Positions 1 to 7,992 of a stretch of DNA of 30,289 bases are shown here, in pieces. This stretch comes from Candidatus Campbellbacteria bacterium CG22_combo_CG10-13_8_21_14_all_36_13 (lineage in GTDB: Bacteria; Patescibacteriota; Minisyncoccia; Phycocordibacterales; PCTT01), in NCBI GenBank assembly GCA_002771585.1, contig PCTT01000008.1, positions 241-30,529 of the forward strand, given 5' to 3'. How positions within the stretch are numbered: position 1 is the first letter of the stretch; every line of letters starts with the position of its first letter. A program made the position numbers and the translations under genes. The notes below the pieces were generated by a model, which was given only the letters and a program-made list of their open reading frames with translations, had not been told where the DNA came from and searched no databases.

Positions 1-640
1 TGAGATACGTGCTGGATTTTACCACAATTCTAAGCAAACCATAATAGTCTTTTCCTATATTTTTTCTATACGTTTTTAAATTGTGCTTTTTATAATATAT
101 ATATTTTATATCATCATTTTCAATTCCGATACAATCACACCAATATCGTCTGACTTGCTTTATTCTATGTTTATTATTTTCGTGTATATATATACTTAAA
201 TAAATATCATCTTTAGAAATCTTTAGACATACACGTAGCCACGTCATAAACAACAGCACCATTCGTGGGTCAGAATTACCAAAATCCAATCTTTGACTAA
301 TGTTATGTGTTTTTTGCTTGGCACCCTCAGCCCAATACAGTGCTATCCCTATAAGCCACAACTCCCTCTTTGATAATTTTGATATATCTTTAAAAGCATT
401 TTTGTAAATCAAACTTGTCTGATCAACTCTTATTTGTTTTTTCTTTGCCCCACCTCTTTTTGCCGCATCTAATCTCTTTTTGGTAATTCTTTGTTTTTGT
501 GGTTTTGACAACCCCACATCACAAAGCCATAAAGACAGTGTTGATTTTGCAACACGCACTTCACGAAGAATCTCAGAATAGGTTTTCCCATCCATACGCA
601 TCTTAACCGCTTTATCCTTTTGCCACTTCTTTATCACCAT
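1..640 (-). CDS. Partial HTH protein with a LAGLIDADG-like region (C-terminus beyond window)
   Basis: An open frame begins at the ATG at 640 and runs without a stop to the window edge, giving 213 visible codons. The N-terminus (about residues 5-45) reads as a helix-turn-helix: 'MDGKTYSEILREVRVAKSTL' followed by SLWL. A basic linker follows. Then comes 'ELWLIGIALYWAEGAK' (about residues 93-108) and 'FGNSDPRMVLLFMTWLR'. These resemble a degenerate LAGLIDADG motif with its following strand and helix. I remember this layout from many CPR hypothetical proteins, but the function is not established. It could be a domesticated homing-endonuclease-like regulator. No convincing ribosome binding site is visible; a TATAAT-rich stretch lies just upstream. 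It is transcribed away from pyrG's 3' end on the same strand. Confidence 0.6.
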   Translation of the reverse strand, partial: MVIKKWQKDKAVKMRMDGKTYSEILREVRVAKSTLSLWLCDVGLSKPQKQRITKKRLDAAKRGGAKKKQIRVDQTSLIYKNAFKDISKLSKRELWLIGIALYWAEGAKQKTHNISQRLDFGNSDPRMVLLFMTWLRVCLKISKDDIYLSIYIHENNKHRIKQVRRYWCDCIGIENDDIKYIYYKKHNLKTYRKNIGKDYYGLLRIVVKSSTYL

Positions 641-776
641 ATACAAACAATTATATTATATTCACCCCATCGAATATAGTATATCGTGTGTATAACTTCC
701 ATGCTCTGTTCGACAGTATCACACACATAACATCAATAAATAATCAAACATCTAAAGTAACCTAGTCTTTGATAAT

Positions 777-2435
777 TTAAGATTTGTTCTTCGTGCTTCT
801 GCCGAGCGAGGCCTTTATGAAGGCGCTGAAGAGTGGATGTGGAGAGAGTGGTCTCGCGAGAAATTCTGGATGAAACTGAACACCCAAGAAAAACGGATGT
901 ATTTTTGTGGGTAACTCTGCTATTTCCATAAGTGTTCCATCTGGTGAAACGCCAGAAAATATCAAATCTCTTGATGACAATTTCTCTATGTACTCCGGAT
1001 TAACTTCATATCGATGCCGATGTCGCTCTCTTATCTCCCCTTTTCCGTATGCTTTATATGCAATAGTCCCTTTCTTTAAAAGTGCTTGATACCCACCAAG
1101 TCGCATACTCCCACCATAATCTTTTTCTGCTAACTTTTTCTTTTGATCTGGCATTATATCTATAACCGGATTTGGAGTATCAGGATCTATCTCTACTGTG
1201 TGTGCGGTCTCAATTCCAAGCACGTGTCTTGCGTACTCTATCACCATCAACTGCATTCCGTAACAAAGTCCAAAATATGGAATCTTATTTTCTCTCGCAT
1301 ATTGTATAACATTTATTTTTCCTTCTATACCAGTCTCACCAAAACCACCAGGAACGATTATTCCATCATAATCTTTTAGATTTGATAATTTTTTATCATC
1401 ACTTTCAAAATCCTTTGAGCTGAGCCAATGAATATCTGGCTTCACACCAATTCCGTAAGATGAAAACTTGATTGCTTCTATTACAGAAATATAAGCGTCA
1501 GAAAGTATAAAATCTCCCGTATCAAAATATTTACCCACTATCGCAATCTTTACTGGCTTGTCTGCTTTCTTCATTTTTGCAACCATTGCACGCCATTCTT
1601 TCAAATCTTTTTGACGAGGACGCAGTCCAAAGTGGGAAAGTATCCTTGTGCTAAGCGCATCATTTTCAAAATTTATAGGCACATCATAAATACTCTCTAT
1701 ATCTGGAGCAGATATTACATCCTTCGCCTCTATCCCGGTAGAATCAGCTATTTTGTCTTTTCGTTTTGCGTCTAATGGATATGAGCTTCTTGCAATAATA
1801 AGATCTGGGGTTACTCCATATGAATTGAGCTGACGAACTGCGTTTTGAGTTGGTTTAGTCTTCATCTCCCCTATTGTTTGTGGTACAGGAAGATAACTAA
1901 CCATTACTGTCATTACATCTTTTATATTTTTTATTCGGAGTACTCGTGCTGCTTCTATAAAAATAGCATTCTGATACTCACCAATAGTTCCACCAATTTC
2001 TATAAGAGTAATCTCTGCATTTGTTTTTTGAGCCGAGGTTTTAATTCTTCTAAGTATCTCTTCTGTTATGTGGTAAATAGGCTCTACACACTTACCCTTA
2101 TAGCCAAGCGCACGTTCTTTGTCTATTACATGTTTAAATATCATTCCATTAGTCATGTAATTATCTTCGGGCAAACTCACATCAAGAAATCTTTCATAAT
2201 TTCCCATATCTTGATCACATTCAAGTCCACTATCAAGAACAAAAACCTCACCATGTTCTGTTGGATTCATTGTTCCAGCATCTACATTGAGATAAGGGTC
2301 TGCTTTTAAAACAGAAACCTTAAAACCCTTGGATTGTAAAATTTTCGCTATTGATGCGGTGGTCACACCCTTTCCAACCCCAGACATAACACCCCCAACA
2401 ACAAATATGTATTTTGTACTTTTTTTATTTGCCAT
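777..2435 (-). CDS. pyrG: CTP synthase
   Basis: CTP synthase makes CTP from UTP, ATP and glutamine in the cytosol, the last step of de novo pyrimidine nucleotide synthesis. The N-terminal synthetase domain has the P-loop-like 'GGVMSGVGKGVTTAS' (about residues 13-27). Further family signatures are 'DPYLNVDAGTMNPTEHGEVF' and 'EIGGTIGEYQ'. The C-terminal class I glutamine amidotransferase domain has the nucleophile cysteine in 'GLCYGMQ' and the His-Glu pair in 'FHPEF'. The length of 552 aa is normal. The frame extends 7 codons upstream (to 2456), but that extension runs into a hairpin at 2456-2479. The start MANKKSTKY at 2435 is therefore preferred. The gene follows ftsX on the same strand, with the hairpin between them. 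Confidence 0.96.
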   Translation of the reverse strand: MANKKSTKYIFVVGGVMSGVGKGVTTASIAKILQSKGFKVSVLKADPYLNVDAGTMNPTEHGEVFVLDSGLECDQDMGNYERFLDVSLPEDNYMTNGMIFKHVIDKERALGYKGKCVEPIYHITEEILRRIKTSAQKTNAEITLIEIGGTIGEYQNAIFIEAARVLRIKNIKDVMTVMVSYLPVPQTIGEMKTKPTQNAVRQLNSYGVTPDLIIARSSYPLDAKRKDKIADSTGIEAKDVISAPDIESIYDVPINFENDALSTRILSHFGLRPRQKDLKEWRAMVAKMKKADKPVKIAIVGKYFDTGDFILSDAYISVIEAIKFSSYGIGVKPDIHWLSSKDFESDDKKLSNLKDYDGIIVPGGFGETGIEGKINVIQYARENKIPYFGLCYGMQLMVIEYARHVLGIETAHTVEIDPDTPNPVIDIMPDQKKKLAEKDYGGSMRLGGYQALLKKGTIAYKAYGKGEIRERHRHRYEVNPEYIEKLSSRDLIFSGVSPDGTLMEIAELPTKIHPFFLGVQFHPEFLARPLSPHPLFSAFIKASLGRSTKNKS

Positions 2436-2455
2436 AATACTTAATATATAGAACA

Positions 2456-2486
2456 AAGACTACGATACGCCGTAGTCTTCTTTTTT
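2456..2486. terminator. Hairpin between ftsX and pyrG
   Basis: A 9-bp perfect stem (AAGACTACG / CGTAGTCTT) with a 6-nt loop is followed by TCTTTTTT on the plus strand. On the minus strand, the direction of the genes, it is followed by only TTGTTC. It may act as a weak or partial terminator or processing site between ftsX and pyrG. Confidence 0.5.
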
Positions 2487-2508
2487 AAAATACTTTCAAA
2501 AAAACAAA

Positions 2509-3435
2509 TTAGAGCTTCAAATATCTTTTAATTGCCAAAAAGCTAGATATTGCTCCCAAAACTACTCCAGCTAAAATCAAAATCAGAAACATCTGAGAGA
2601 AGTTGTCTACATAATAATCGAAAACATTCGTTCCTCCAAAGAAATCTTCTGTAAATGGACCCAGCCAGATAGTTACAGGATAAAAAAGTACCATTGCAAA
2701 GAGCGCAGAAGTAAAACCATACATCATCCCTTCAATTATAAATGGCCCCCTTATGTAAGAATGGCTAGCTCCAACCAGCTGCATAACTGATATCTCTTCC
2801 TTTGATGTATATATAGCAAGACGAATAGTATTAAACACGATCATTATTGAGATAATGATAAATATTATCAAAATAGCAAAACTTAAAGCATCTACTGATG
2901 TAATAATTTTTGACAATTTGTCAATCGCTGTTTTATTTTGGAAATAATTTATTTTATCTATTATCCCGGCACCCTCACTAGAAAGCGCGTTTTCTGAATC
3001 AAGAAATCTTGCAATACTTTCATATTGAGATGTCTCTTTTGCTCTTATGTTTAAATGTGCACCCAGCGGGTTGTCATCGAGCTCATTTAGAGCTTGCAAA
3101 ATAAGTTGGTCGTCAGCATGTTTTCTCGTAAATTCGGCGACAGCCTCATCTCGAGAGACAAAATCAACAGAAGCAGTTTCTGGTAATGCCTCAAGAGAAT
3201 CTTTCATTGCCATCATTGCATCTTCTGGAGCATCAACCGTAAAATACACATTTATATCAACCTTTGACTGTATCTGACCTAATGCAGAATCTAGCATTGC
3301 ATCCAAAAACACGAGAGATCCTAAAACAAACAATGTAACAGTCATAACCAAAACTGCTGCAGCAGTAACGACTCCATTTCTCCAAAAACTTACGAACCCT
3401 GTCTTTATTATTCTTTTAGTATCTGTCCAAAACAT
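2509..3435 (-). CDS. ftsX: Cell division protein FtsX
   Basis: FtsX is the membrane partner of the ATPase FtsE. In other bacteria FtsEX couples cytosolic ATP hydrolysis to activation of peptidoglycan hydrolases at the septum. The 308-aa protein has a cytosolic N-terminal tail, TM1 at about residues 22-45, and an extracytoplasmic domain (about 50-170). Three further TM helices follow at about 187-210, 235-258 and 280-300. The loop 'TSKEEISVMQLVGASHSYIR' after TM2 is the typical FtsX/MacB signature. It lies 45 bp downstream of ftsE on the same strand, which supports the pairing. Confidence 0.93.
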   Translation of the reverse strand: MFWTDTKRIIKTGFVSFWRNGVVTAAAVLVMTVTLFVLGSLVFLDAMLDSALGQIQSKVDINVYFTVDAPEDAMMAMKDSLEALPETASVDFVSRDEAVAEFTRKHADDQLILQALNELDDNPLGAHLNIRAKETSQYESIARFLDSENALSSEGAGIIDKINYFQNKTAIDKLSKIITSVDALSFAILIIFIIISIMIVFNTIRLAIYTSKEEISVMQLVGASHSYIRGPFIIEGMMYGFTSALFAMVLFYPVTIWLGPFTEDFFGGTNVFDYYVDNFSQMFLILILAGVVLGAISSFLAIKRYLKL

Positions 3436-3480
3436 CTTAGTTTTATTTATGAATATAGAATTACGAATAAAATTAATTTT

Positions 3481-4194
3481 TTAAATTACATAGCGCCCAT
3501 GAGAATCATCTCTCACTATTTTACCATTTTCCATAGTAATAACCCTGTGATTTAAAGACTCCACAACACCTCTATTGTGAGTAGTCAAAATAACCGTTGT
3601 ACCTAGATCATTTATTTTCTTCAAAATTTGAACTATATCGTGTGTATTAACTGGATCCAAATTTCCAGTTGGCTCATCAGCTATAACCAAATCTGGTTGA
3701 TTTACTATAGCCCGTGCTATTGCCAACCTTTGCTTTTCTCCACCAGATAGCTCTTGTGGGAAATTCCATATCTTGTCACCCAAATCCACAAGATCAAGCA
3801 CGTGTGGAACATCAGACTCTATTTCTTCGTCTGTCCTTCCGGCCGCCTCCATTGCAAACGCTATGTTTTCAAACGCGGTCTTGTGAGGAAGAAGACGAAA
3901 ATCCTGAAACACCATACCTATCCTTCGACGATATTTGTTCATCTCTTTTTTCTTAAGTTCGTATATATTGGTATTATCAAATAAAATTTCCCCCTCACTA
4001 GGAAACTCTTCAGCTAATATCATTTTCAATAATGTAGTTTTACCTGCCCCAGAATGGCCAACAATAGAAACGAACTCCTTGTGGTCTACAGAAAGACTGA
4101 CTCCATCAAGGGCCGGCAATGAGTCCATGTATATTTTCCTAACATTATTAACACGAATTATTGGATCTTTGTGTGATTTTTCTGTATCTGACAT
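3481..4194 (-). CDS. ftsE: Cell division ATP-binding protein FtsE
   Basis: ABC-type ATPase of the FtsEX complex, acting on the cytosolic face of the membrane. It has Walker A 'GHSGAGKTT' (about residues 48-56), Q-loop 'MVFQDFRLLPHKT', signature 'LSGGEKQRLAIARA', Walker B 'LVIADEPTGNLD' and the H-loop histidine in 'ILTTHNRGVV'. The length of 237 aa is typical for FtsE. The prfB stop is 14 bp upstream and ftsX is 45 bp downstream, so prfB-ftsE-ftsX is probably one transcript. Confidence 0.95.
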   Translation of the reverse strand: MSDTEKSHKDPIIRVNNVRKIYMDSLPALDGVSLSVDHKEFVSIVGHSGAGKTTLLKMILAEEFPSEGEILFDNTNIYELKKKEMNKYRRRIGMVFQDFRLLPHKTAFENIAFAMEAAGRTDEEIESDVPHVLDLVDLGDKIWNFPQELSGGEKQRLAIARAIVNQPDLVIADEPTGNLDPVNTHDIVQILKKINDLGTTVILTTHNRGVVESLNHRVITMENGKIVRDDSHGRYVI

Positions 4195-4208
4195 TTTTAA
4201 TTTAAAAA

Positions 4209-5090
4209 TTAATTTAGTTGCGCATTCTCTTCCTTAATAAATTCTTCTATATCTCCTCCCAGCACTTTTTCCACATCGCGTAACTCAACTCCAGTTCTGT
4301 GATCTTTAACCAGTTTGTATGGATGAAGTACATAAGACCTAATCTGACTTCCCCATTCATTTTCTATATCTTTTGATATCGACAGACCGCGAGCTTCCCT
4401 TTTTTTGTCTTCTTGCTCCTTATGATACAACTTACCGCGAAGTATTTCCAGCGCTTTTTCCTTGTTTCTTTCTTGTAGTCTTTCTGAATCCGAATGTACA
4501 GCTATTCCGGTTGGTTTGTGTACAATTCGCACTGCTGTTTCGCGCTTATTTACATTCTGCCCACCTGGACCACTAGATTTTGAAAAGTCAATTTCTATAT
4601 CAGATTCATTGATATCCACAGCTTCCGCATCACGAAGCAATGGAACAACCTCTACCATTGCGAAAGAGGTGTGTCTTTTACTATTAGCATTAAATGGCGA
4701 TAGTCGTACGAGTCTATGTACTCCAGACTCATTTTTTAAGGTTCCGTACACATCTTTGCCCTCTATTTCTATAGATACATTTCTATATCCACCATGATCT
4801 GTTAAATGTTCATGCAATCTCATCATAACCCACCCCATACTCCTTACGTAATTTTCATACATAGAAAGAAGCATTGATACAAAATCTTCCGCATCCTGTC
4901 CTCCGGCACCAGCAAAAATTGTCATTACGGCAGATCCTTTGTCATATTTATCTACTCCCAGGAGCTCGTCTTTTAAATCACTAAATTCTTTTATAAGTTT
5001 CTGTGCTTCTGCCTTGTCATTCCAAAAATCAGGCTCAGTCATAGCTTTTTCAATTTCTTTTATTCTTTCTTCTATCTTTTCTTTATCCAT
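4209..5090 (-). CDS. prfB: Peptide chain release factor 2, shortened domain 1
   Basis: RF2 recognises UGA and UAA and triggers peptide release. Visible hallmarks are the codon-reading SPF tripeptide in 'HRLVRLSPFNANSKRHTSF' and the catalytic GGQ in 'SSGPGGQNVNKRETAVR'. At 293 aa it is about 70 residues shorter than E. coli RF2 (365 aa). The early motif 'EPDFWNDKAEAQKLIKEFSD' is followed almost at once by the central domain, so most of helical domain 1 is missing. No CTTTGA frameshift site is seen, and the frame is uninterrupted from its ATG. A strong minus-strand terminator ends 30 nt upstream. The presence of RF2 argues that UGA is a stop here. Confidence 0.94.
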   Translation of the reverse strand: MDKEKIEERIKEIEKAMTEPDFWNDKAEAQKLIKEFSDLKDELLGVDKYDKGSAVMTIFAGAGGQDAEDFVSMLLSMYENYVRSMGWVMMRLHEHLTDHGGYRNVSIEIEGKDVYGTLKNESGVHRLVRLSPFNANSKRHTSFAMVEVVPLLRDAEAVDINESDIEIDFSKSSGPGGQNVNKRETAVRIVHKPTGIAVHSDSERLQERNKEKALEILRGKLYHKEQEDKKREARGLSISKDIENEWGSQIRSYVLHPYKLVKDHRTGVELRDVEKVLGGDIEEFIKEENAQLN

Positions 5091-5118
5091 AAAAACAAGT
5101 ATATCATTTCAAATCACT

Positions 5119-5160
5119 AAAAGAAAAAGGGCTCGCGCATCATCCACTATGCGCGAGCCC
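5119..5160 (-). terminator. Strong intrinsic terminator upstream of prfB
   Basis: A 12-bp GC-rich stem (GGGCTCGCGCAT with its complement) and an 8-nt loop are followed on the minus strand by TTTTTCTTTT. It ends transcription arriving from higher coordinates, that is the possible small RNA and the pilin-like gene, before prfB begins. Confidence 0.88.
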
Positions 5161-5233
5161 AGATGACAAAACAAGACCAATTAGATGTGCTGTTTAGGTC
5201 TATGCTCGTCACCATGGGAGGAGCGTCCCACCC
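5120..5233 (-). ncRNA. Possible stand-alone small RNA (about 110 nt)
   Basis: The stretch between a TTGACA promoter (5238-5266) and the terminator at 5119-5160 has no reasonable coding frame. It can fold into several helices: a 5' hairpin with stem TGGGA/TCCCA (5215-5230), a GGTGAC/GTCATC helix enclosing an AGACC/GGTCT helix, and then the terminator hairpin. I looked for SRP RNA (GGAAGGAAGCAGC), 5S and 6S hallmarks and did not find them. It could instead be a structured 3' UTR of the upstream gene. The identity is unknown. Confidence 0.45.
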
Positions 5234-5237
5234 ATTA

Positions 5238-5266
5238 AAATTACACCTATTTAAAAAAGGTGTCAA
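5238..5266 (-). promoter_or_regulatory. Sigma70-like promoter for the possible small RNA
   Basis: On the minus strand, TTGACA (5266-5261) is separated by exactly 17 bp from TAATTT (5243-5238). Transcription would start near the GGG at 5233-5231. A short inverted repeat (ACACCT/AGGTGT) lies in the spacer. Confidence 0.5.
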
Positions 5267-5315
5267 AAACAAAACAACCAAAAAGGCAATACTTGCTTGT
5301 TTGTTGAAAATTTAA

Positions 5316-6281
5316 TTACTTGTCAGGACACCTTGTAGATTGCGGTGTGATATTTGTAGAAATTGCCCTTGATACACCTGTGTAATCAACGCACCACCAC
5401 TGATTTTCATTTGTAGACAATATACTTGAAGCTACCCAAAAATCATCTGCATCCACACAAGGAACATAGCCATCACTTGCCACAGACACCTCACCAAGAA
5501 CACTTGCTACTTCAGAACTTTTACATAAATCTAAATATGACTCATTGTTTTCTTTATAATATATTATTGACTCTTCATAAATTTTTAACATATTTATTTT
5601 TACATCAGAAGAAGAATCTATTTCTAAATTTTCAACTGTATAATCTGTGGTGGTAGCAACATCTAATCCTAAATCTGTTGTGGTGTCATCTTTTGCACCT
5701 ACATCTATACCACTATTATCTGGCATAACATTTATTTTATCTTTAGTAAAATACCCATACGCAAAATAACCACCAACACATAAACTTGCGACAACAACTA
5801 GGATTAGTAAGGTCTTCAATATGGTACGCATCATTCCACCACCAGACTTAGACAGTCGTATGTCTTGTTTCTGTTGTGCCATATTTTGCGCAAAAGCATC
5901 ATTTTGTTTTTGTACTTGTGCGTATGGCGTAATTACTGGATTTGAATTTGAGGTTATCGTGTGCGATTTTGGTATTTGTGTTTGAGTGTTTGTAGCCGGG
6001 TTTTCTGGTTTAATTTGTGTTGGATTTGTTTGTAGTGGTGTTTGTACAACATCAGAAACTGGCTTTGGTTCTAATGCTGGTGCTGATGCTGAGGCTGATT
6101 TTGATACTTCTTGCTTTACCTCTGTTTTTTCTGGAACACCAGGAAATGCGACCAAAAAAGCCTGGTCTATATCTTCCCTAGTCCAACCACCTTGGCTCAT
6201 TAGAGTTGAATAAATTGAGTCTGTTGATGTTCCTCGAGCAAAACTTAATTTGACATATTCGAGTAATTCATTTGGAACCAT
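5316..6281 (-). CDS. Membrane-anchored pilin-like protein with CPR N-terminal module
   Basis: Function unknown; 321 aa. Residues 1-50 form a small helical module ('LSFARGTSTDSIYSTLMSQG' then GWTREDIDQAF) that is also found in the protein at 8828-9259. A low-complexity P/T/N/Q/K-rich linker follows to about residue 145. A single TM helix lies at about 158-178 ('TLLILVVVASLCVGGYFAYG'). The C-terminal part contains 'FWVASSILSTNENQWWCVDY' followed by TGVSRAI. That resembles the W...L...WCVDS.G pattern I know from CPR pilin-like or secreted domains, with paired cysteines. Topology would place the helical module in the cytosol and the pilin-like domain outside. It is followed by the possible small RNA and terminator. 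Confidence 0.7.
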   Translation of the reverse strand: MVPNELLEYVKLSFARGTSTDSIYSTLMSQGGWTREDIDQAFLVAFPGVPEKTEVKQEVSKSASASAPALEPKPVSDVVQTPLQTNPTQIKPENPATNTQTQIPKSHTITSNSNPVITPYAQVQKQNDAFAQNMAQQKQDIRLSKSGGGMMRTILKTLLILVVVASLCVGGYFAYGYFTKDKINVMPDNSGIDVGAKDDTTTDLGLDVATTTDYTVENLEIDSSSDVKINMLKIYEESIIYYKENNESYLDLCKSSEVASVLGEVSVASDGYVPCVDADDFWVASSILSTNENQWWCVDYTGVSRAISTNITPQSTRCPDK

Positions 6282-6366
6282 GCCTATATTATAGAATAGA
6301 AATACATGATTTTCTTAGAGTATTGTGTATAAACCTAAACTTTTCATAAATTATAACCGCTTATCT

Positions 6367-7095
6367 TTAAAGTGAGTTAGATAAGCCTTTACAAATTTTT
6401 CTCACAAGCCCCGGACCTTCATAAATCATCCCAGTTACTAATTGTATTAAATCCGCACCAGCATCAAATTTTTCTTTTGCATCCTGATAGGAGAATACTC
6501 CACCACAACCAATAATAGTAAAACGATTTTTGTATTGTGACTTAGTCATTATAATAAGCTCGGATGATCGATCTCTACATGGTGCACCAGATAGTCCACC
6601 ACAAAAAGATTCTGGCTTTTTGTCATCAGGATGAATATGAGAATAATCTTTTTGTAAATTACCTATTATCACGCCTTGGACGTTGTGTGTATCAAGCACG
6701 GCAAGTAGCCGAGCAAACAGATCATCAGAAATACTAATAGGCATTTTTACATATAATGGCTTTGTTCTAGATACCATATCTAAACGGGTGCAAAGCTCAT
6801 CTAGAAGCTTAGGCTCTGCAAAACTTTCGCCACCGAATGCATTTGGGCATGAAATATTGATAGCATAATAATCGCCAATATCCGATGATACAAATGACCT
6901 GAGAGAATTAATGTAGTCATTCATGCCCTCTTCCGTGTCAGCTCGTGTACTATCGTTTGTACGCGCAAGACTAATACCTATAACAAAATCTTTATTTCTT
7001 TTTGTTTTTCGTAAGCGCTCTATAATCTTCTTTGAGCCTTCGTTTCGTAAGCCTTTGTTTACCAAAATACTTTTTGAATTGATAAGCCTTGCCAT
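6367..7095 (-). CDS. pyrD: Dihydroorotate dehydrogenase, C-terminal part of an interrupted gene
   Basis: Dihydroorotate dehydrogenase oxidises dihydroorotate to orotate with FMN, the fourth step of pyrimidine synthesis. This 242-aa piece carries the catalytic barrel: 'NISCPNAFGGESF', 'LYVKMPISISDD', 'GGLSGAPCRDRSSELI' and the FMN-phosphate loop 'IIGCGGVFSYQDAKEKFDAG' with 'LVTGMIYEGPGL'. The residue aligned with the catalytic base is Cys in NISCPN, as in class 1 enzymes. The split N-terminus (7159-7407) looks class 2-like. The frame continues upstream for 21 more codons ('FGGEEVGSVTYYPCEGNPPK' then R) to a single TAA at 7159-7161. The intact ancestor is therefore one gene spanning 6367-7407. 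Confidence 0.85.
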   Translation of the reverse strand: MARLINSKSILVNKGLRNEGSKKIIERLRKTKRNKDFVIGISLARTNDSTRADTEEGMNDYINSLRSFVSSDIGDYYAINISCPNAFGGESFAEPKLLDELCTRLDMVSRTKPLYVKMPISISDDLFARLLAVLDTHNVQGVIIGNLQKDYSHIHPDDKKPESFCGGLSGAPCRDRSSELIIMTKSQYKNRFTIIGCGGVFSYQDAKEKFDAGADLIQLVTGMIYEGPGLVRKICKGLSNSL

Positions 7096-7158
7096 ACGCT
7101 TAGGTGGATTTCCTTCGCATGGATAATATGTAACAGAACCAACCTCTTCACCGCCAAA

Positions 7159-7407
7159 TTACATGTGTGGGAGTATGCGAGTAAGACGGCCGTTGTAGTC
7201 AAATCCAGCAGATAGGATTATCGGGGTTTTGTAATAAACACCGTCCACAGTTTTTGAAATATTCTTATCATGATATCCATACATCAAATCCACTATTTTA
7301 CGAGTGATGGCAAACCTACCAAAAAATTCACCAAGAGATATCGCCAAAGTATGAACAGCCTCTGGGTCAAATAAAAAAAGTATTGGTTTTATTATGTGTT
7401 TGTACAT
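7159..7407 (-). CDS. pyrD: Dihydroorotate dehydrogenase, N-terminal part of an interrupted gene
   Basis: This 82-aa fragment contains the class 2-like N-terminal helices ('DPEAVHTLAISLGEFF') and the start of the barrel ('TPIILSAGFDYNGRLTRILP' then HM). The family normally continues with GFG..EVGTVT. Here the next codon is TAA, followed in the same frame by FGGEEVGSVT. Only one codon thus separates this fragment from the C-terminal part. Possible explanations are a real nonsense mutation, stop-codon readthrough, two-polypeptide expression or a sequencing error. Confidence 0.75.
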   Translation of the reverse strand: MYKHIIKPILFLFDPEAVHTLAISLGEFFGRFAITRKIVDLMYGYHDKNISKTVDGVYYKTPIILSAGFDYNGRLTRILPHM

Positions 7408-7408
7408 A

Positions 7409-7522
7409 GGAATTATGAATTTCGAATTTAAAATTTCGAATAAATTTCAAATGAATGAATTTTAAAAATTAGAACATTCAACATTGAATCAAAATTCGAA
7501 ATTCAAAATTCAAAATTCATTA
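7409..7522. repeat. AT-rich dispersed repeat, copy 1
   Basis: This non-coding stretch of GAATTT/AAATTC words sits between pyrD and the tRNA-Thr pair. Its core (AATGAATGAATTTTAAAA, then ACATTCAACATTGAAT) and its end (AATTCGAAATTCAAAATTC) match the segment at 23037-23145 in the same orientation. The ends are loosely inverted, so the unit can fold as a hairpin of about 110 bp. It has a MITE-like appearance and no coding capacity. Confidence 0.6.
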
Positions 7523-7598
7523 TGGAGCCAGTGGTCGGGATTGAACCGACGACCTTCTCGTTACGAGTGAGATGCTCTACCAACTGAGCTACACTGGC
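7523..7598 (-). tRNA. tRNA-Thr (anticodon CGT)
   Basis: A full cloverleaf can be drawn: acceptor GCCAGTG/CACTGGC, D arm GCTC..GAGC, anticodon loop CTCGTAA, T arm with GGTTCAATC, discriminator T and an encoded CCA. It decodes ACG. Confidence 0.93.
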
Positions 7599-7610
7599 AC
7601 TTCCGTAATT

Positions 7611-7686
7611 TGGAGCCAAGACCGGGGATCGAACCCGGGACCTCATCCTTACCATGGATGCGCTCTACCAACTGAGCTATCTCGGC
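7611..7686 (-). tRNA. tRNA-Thr (anticodon GGT)
   Basis: The cloverleaf has acceptor GCCGAGA/TCTTGGC, anticodon stem CATCC/GGATG with loop ATGGTAA, T arm CCGGGTTCGATCCCCGG and an encoded CCA. It decodes ACC/ACU. It sits 12 nt upstream of the CGT tRNA-Thr and is presumably co-transcribed with it. Confidence 0.93.
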
Positions 7687-7725
7687 ACAGGTAGAATAAT
7701 AGTATATATCTAGATTAGATACAAT

Positions 7726-7944
7726 TTAATGGTAGTCTTGTTTGTTGTCCATTATAGCTTGAGCAACAGAAACAGCTTCTTCTGGATCCACTTCACCATT
7801 TTTTACTTTTTCTATTAGACTATTGAGTTCTGGAATTTCAGAATCATTAAAACCCATAATTGCTACTTGTTGTCTAATATAATAAATCTGCCCAATTGCT
7901 TTTTCTATTTCACTTTGCTCTTGTGGCTGTTCAAAATTGTTCAT
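7726..7944 (-). CDS. Small hypothetical protein (72 aa)
   Basis: Not recognised. It is a soluble, acidic and probably helical peptide ('IEKAIGQIYYIRQQVAIMGF', 'GEVDPEEAVSVAQAIMDNKQ') with no membrane segment. The start is supported by a TATAAT box (7957-7952) ending 7 nt before the ATG, which implies a leaderless mRNA. The terminator of the 23S-like RNA directly abuts this promoter. Confidence 0.65.
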   Translation of the reverse strand: MNNFEQPQEQSEIEKAIGQIYYIRQQVAIMGFNDSEIPELNSLIEKVKNGEVDPEEAVSVAQAIMDNKQDYH

Positions 7945-7958
7945 ATAAATAATTATAA

Positions 7959-7992
7959 CAAAAAGAGCCCCAGGGCGTTAGCCATGGGACTC
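7959..7992 (-). terminator. Terminator of the 23S-like RNA
   Basis: On the minus strand GAGTCCCATGG pairs with CCCTGGGGCTC, with G-U pairs and one mismatch, around the loop CTAACG. The stem is followed by TTTTT. This fixes the direction of the adjacent RNA as minus. Confidence 0.8.

Noticed and set aside
5120..5233. 4.5S SRP RNA or 5S rRNA
   Set aside because: The size fits, but the conserved SRP tetraloop/asymmetric loop and the 5S CCGAACACGGAAG block are absent.
6367..7407. UGA recoding as the reason for the pyrD break
   Set aside because: The interrupting codon is TAA, not TGA, and RF2 is present.
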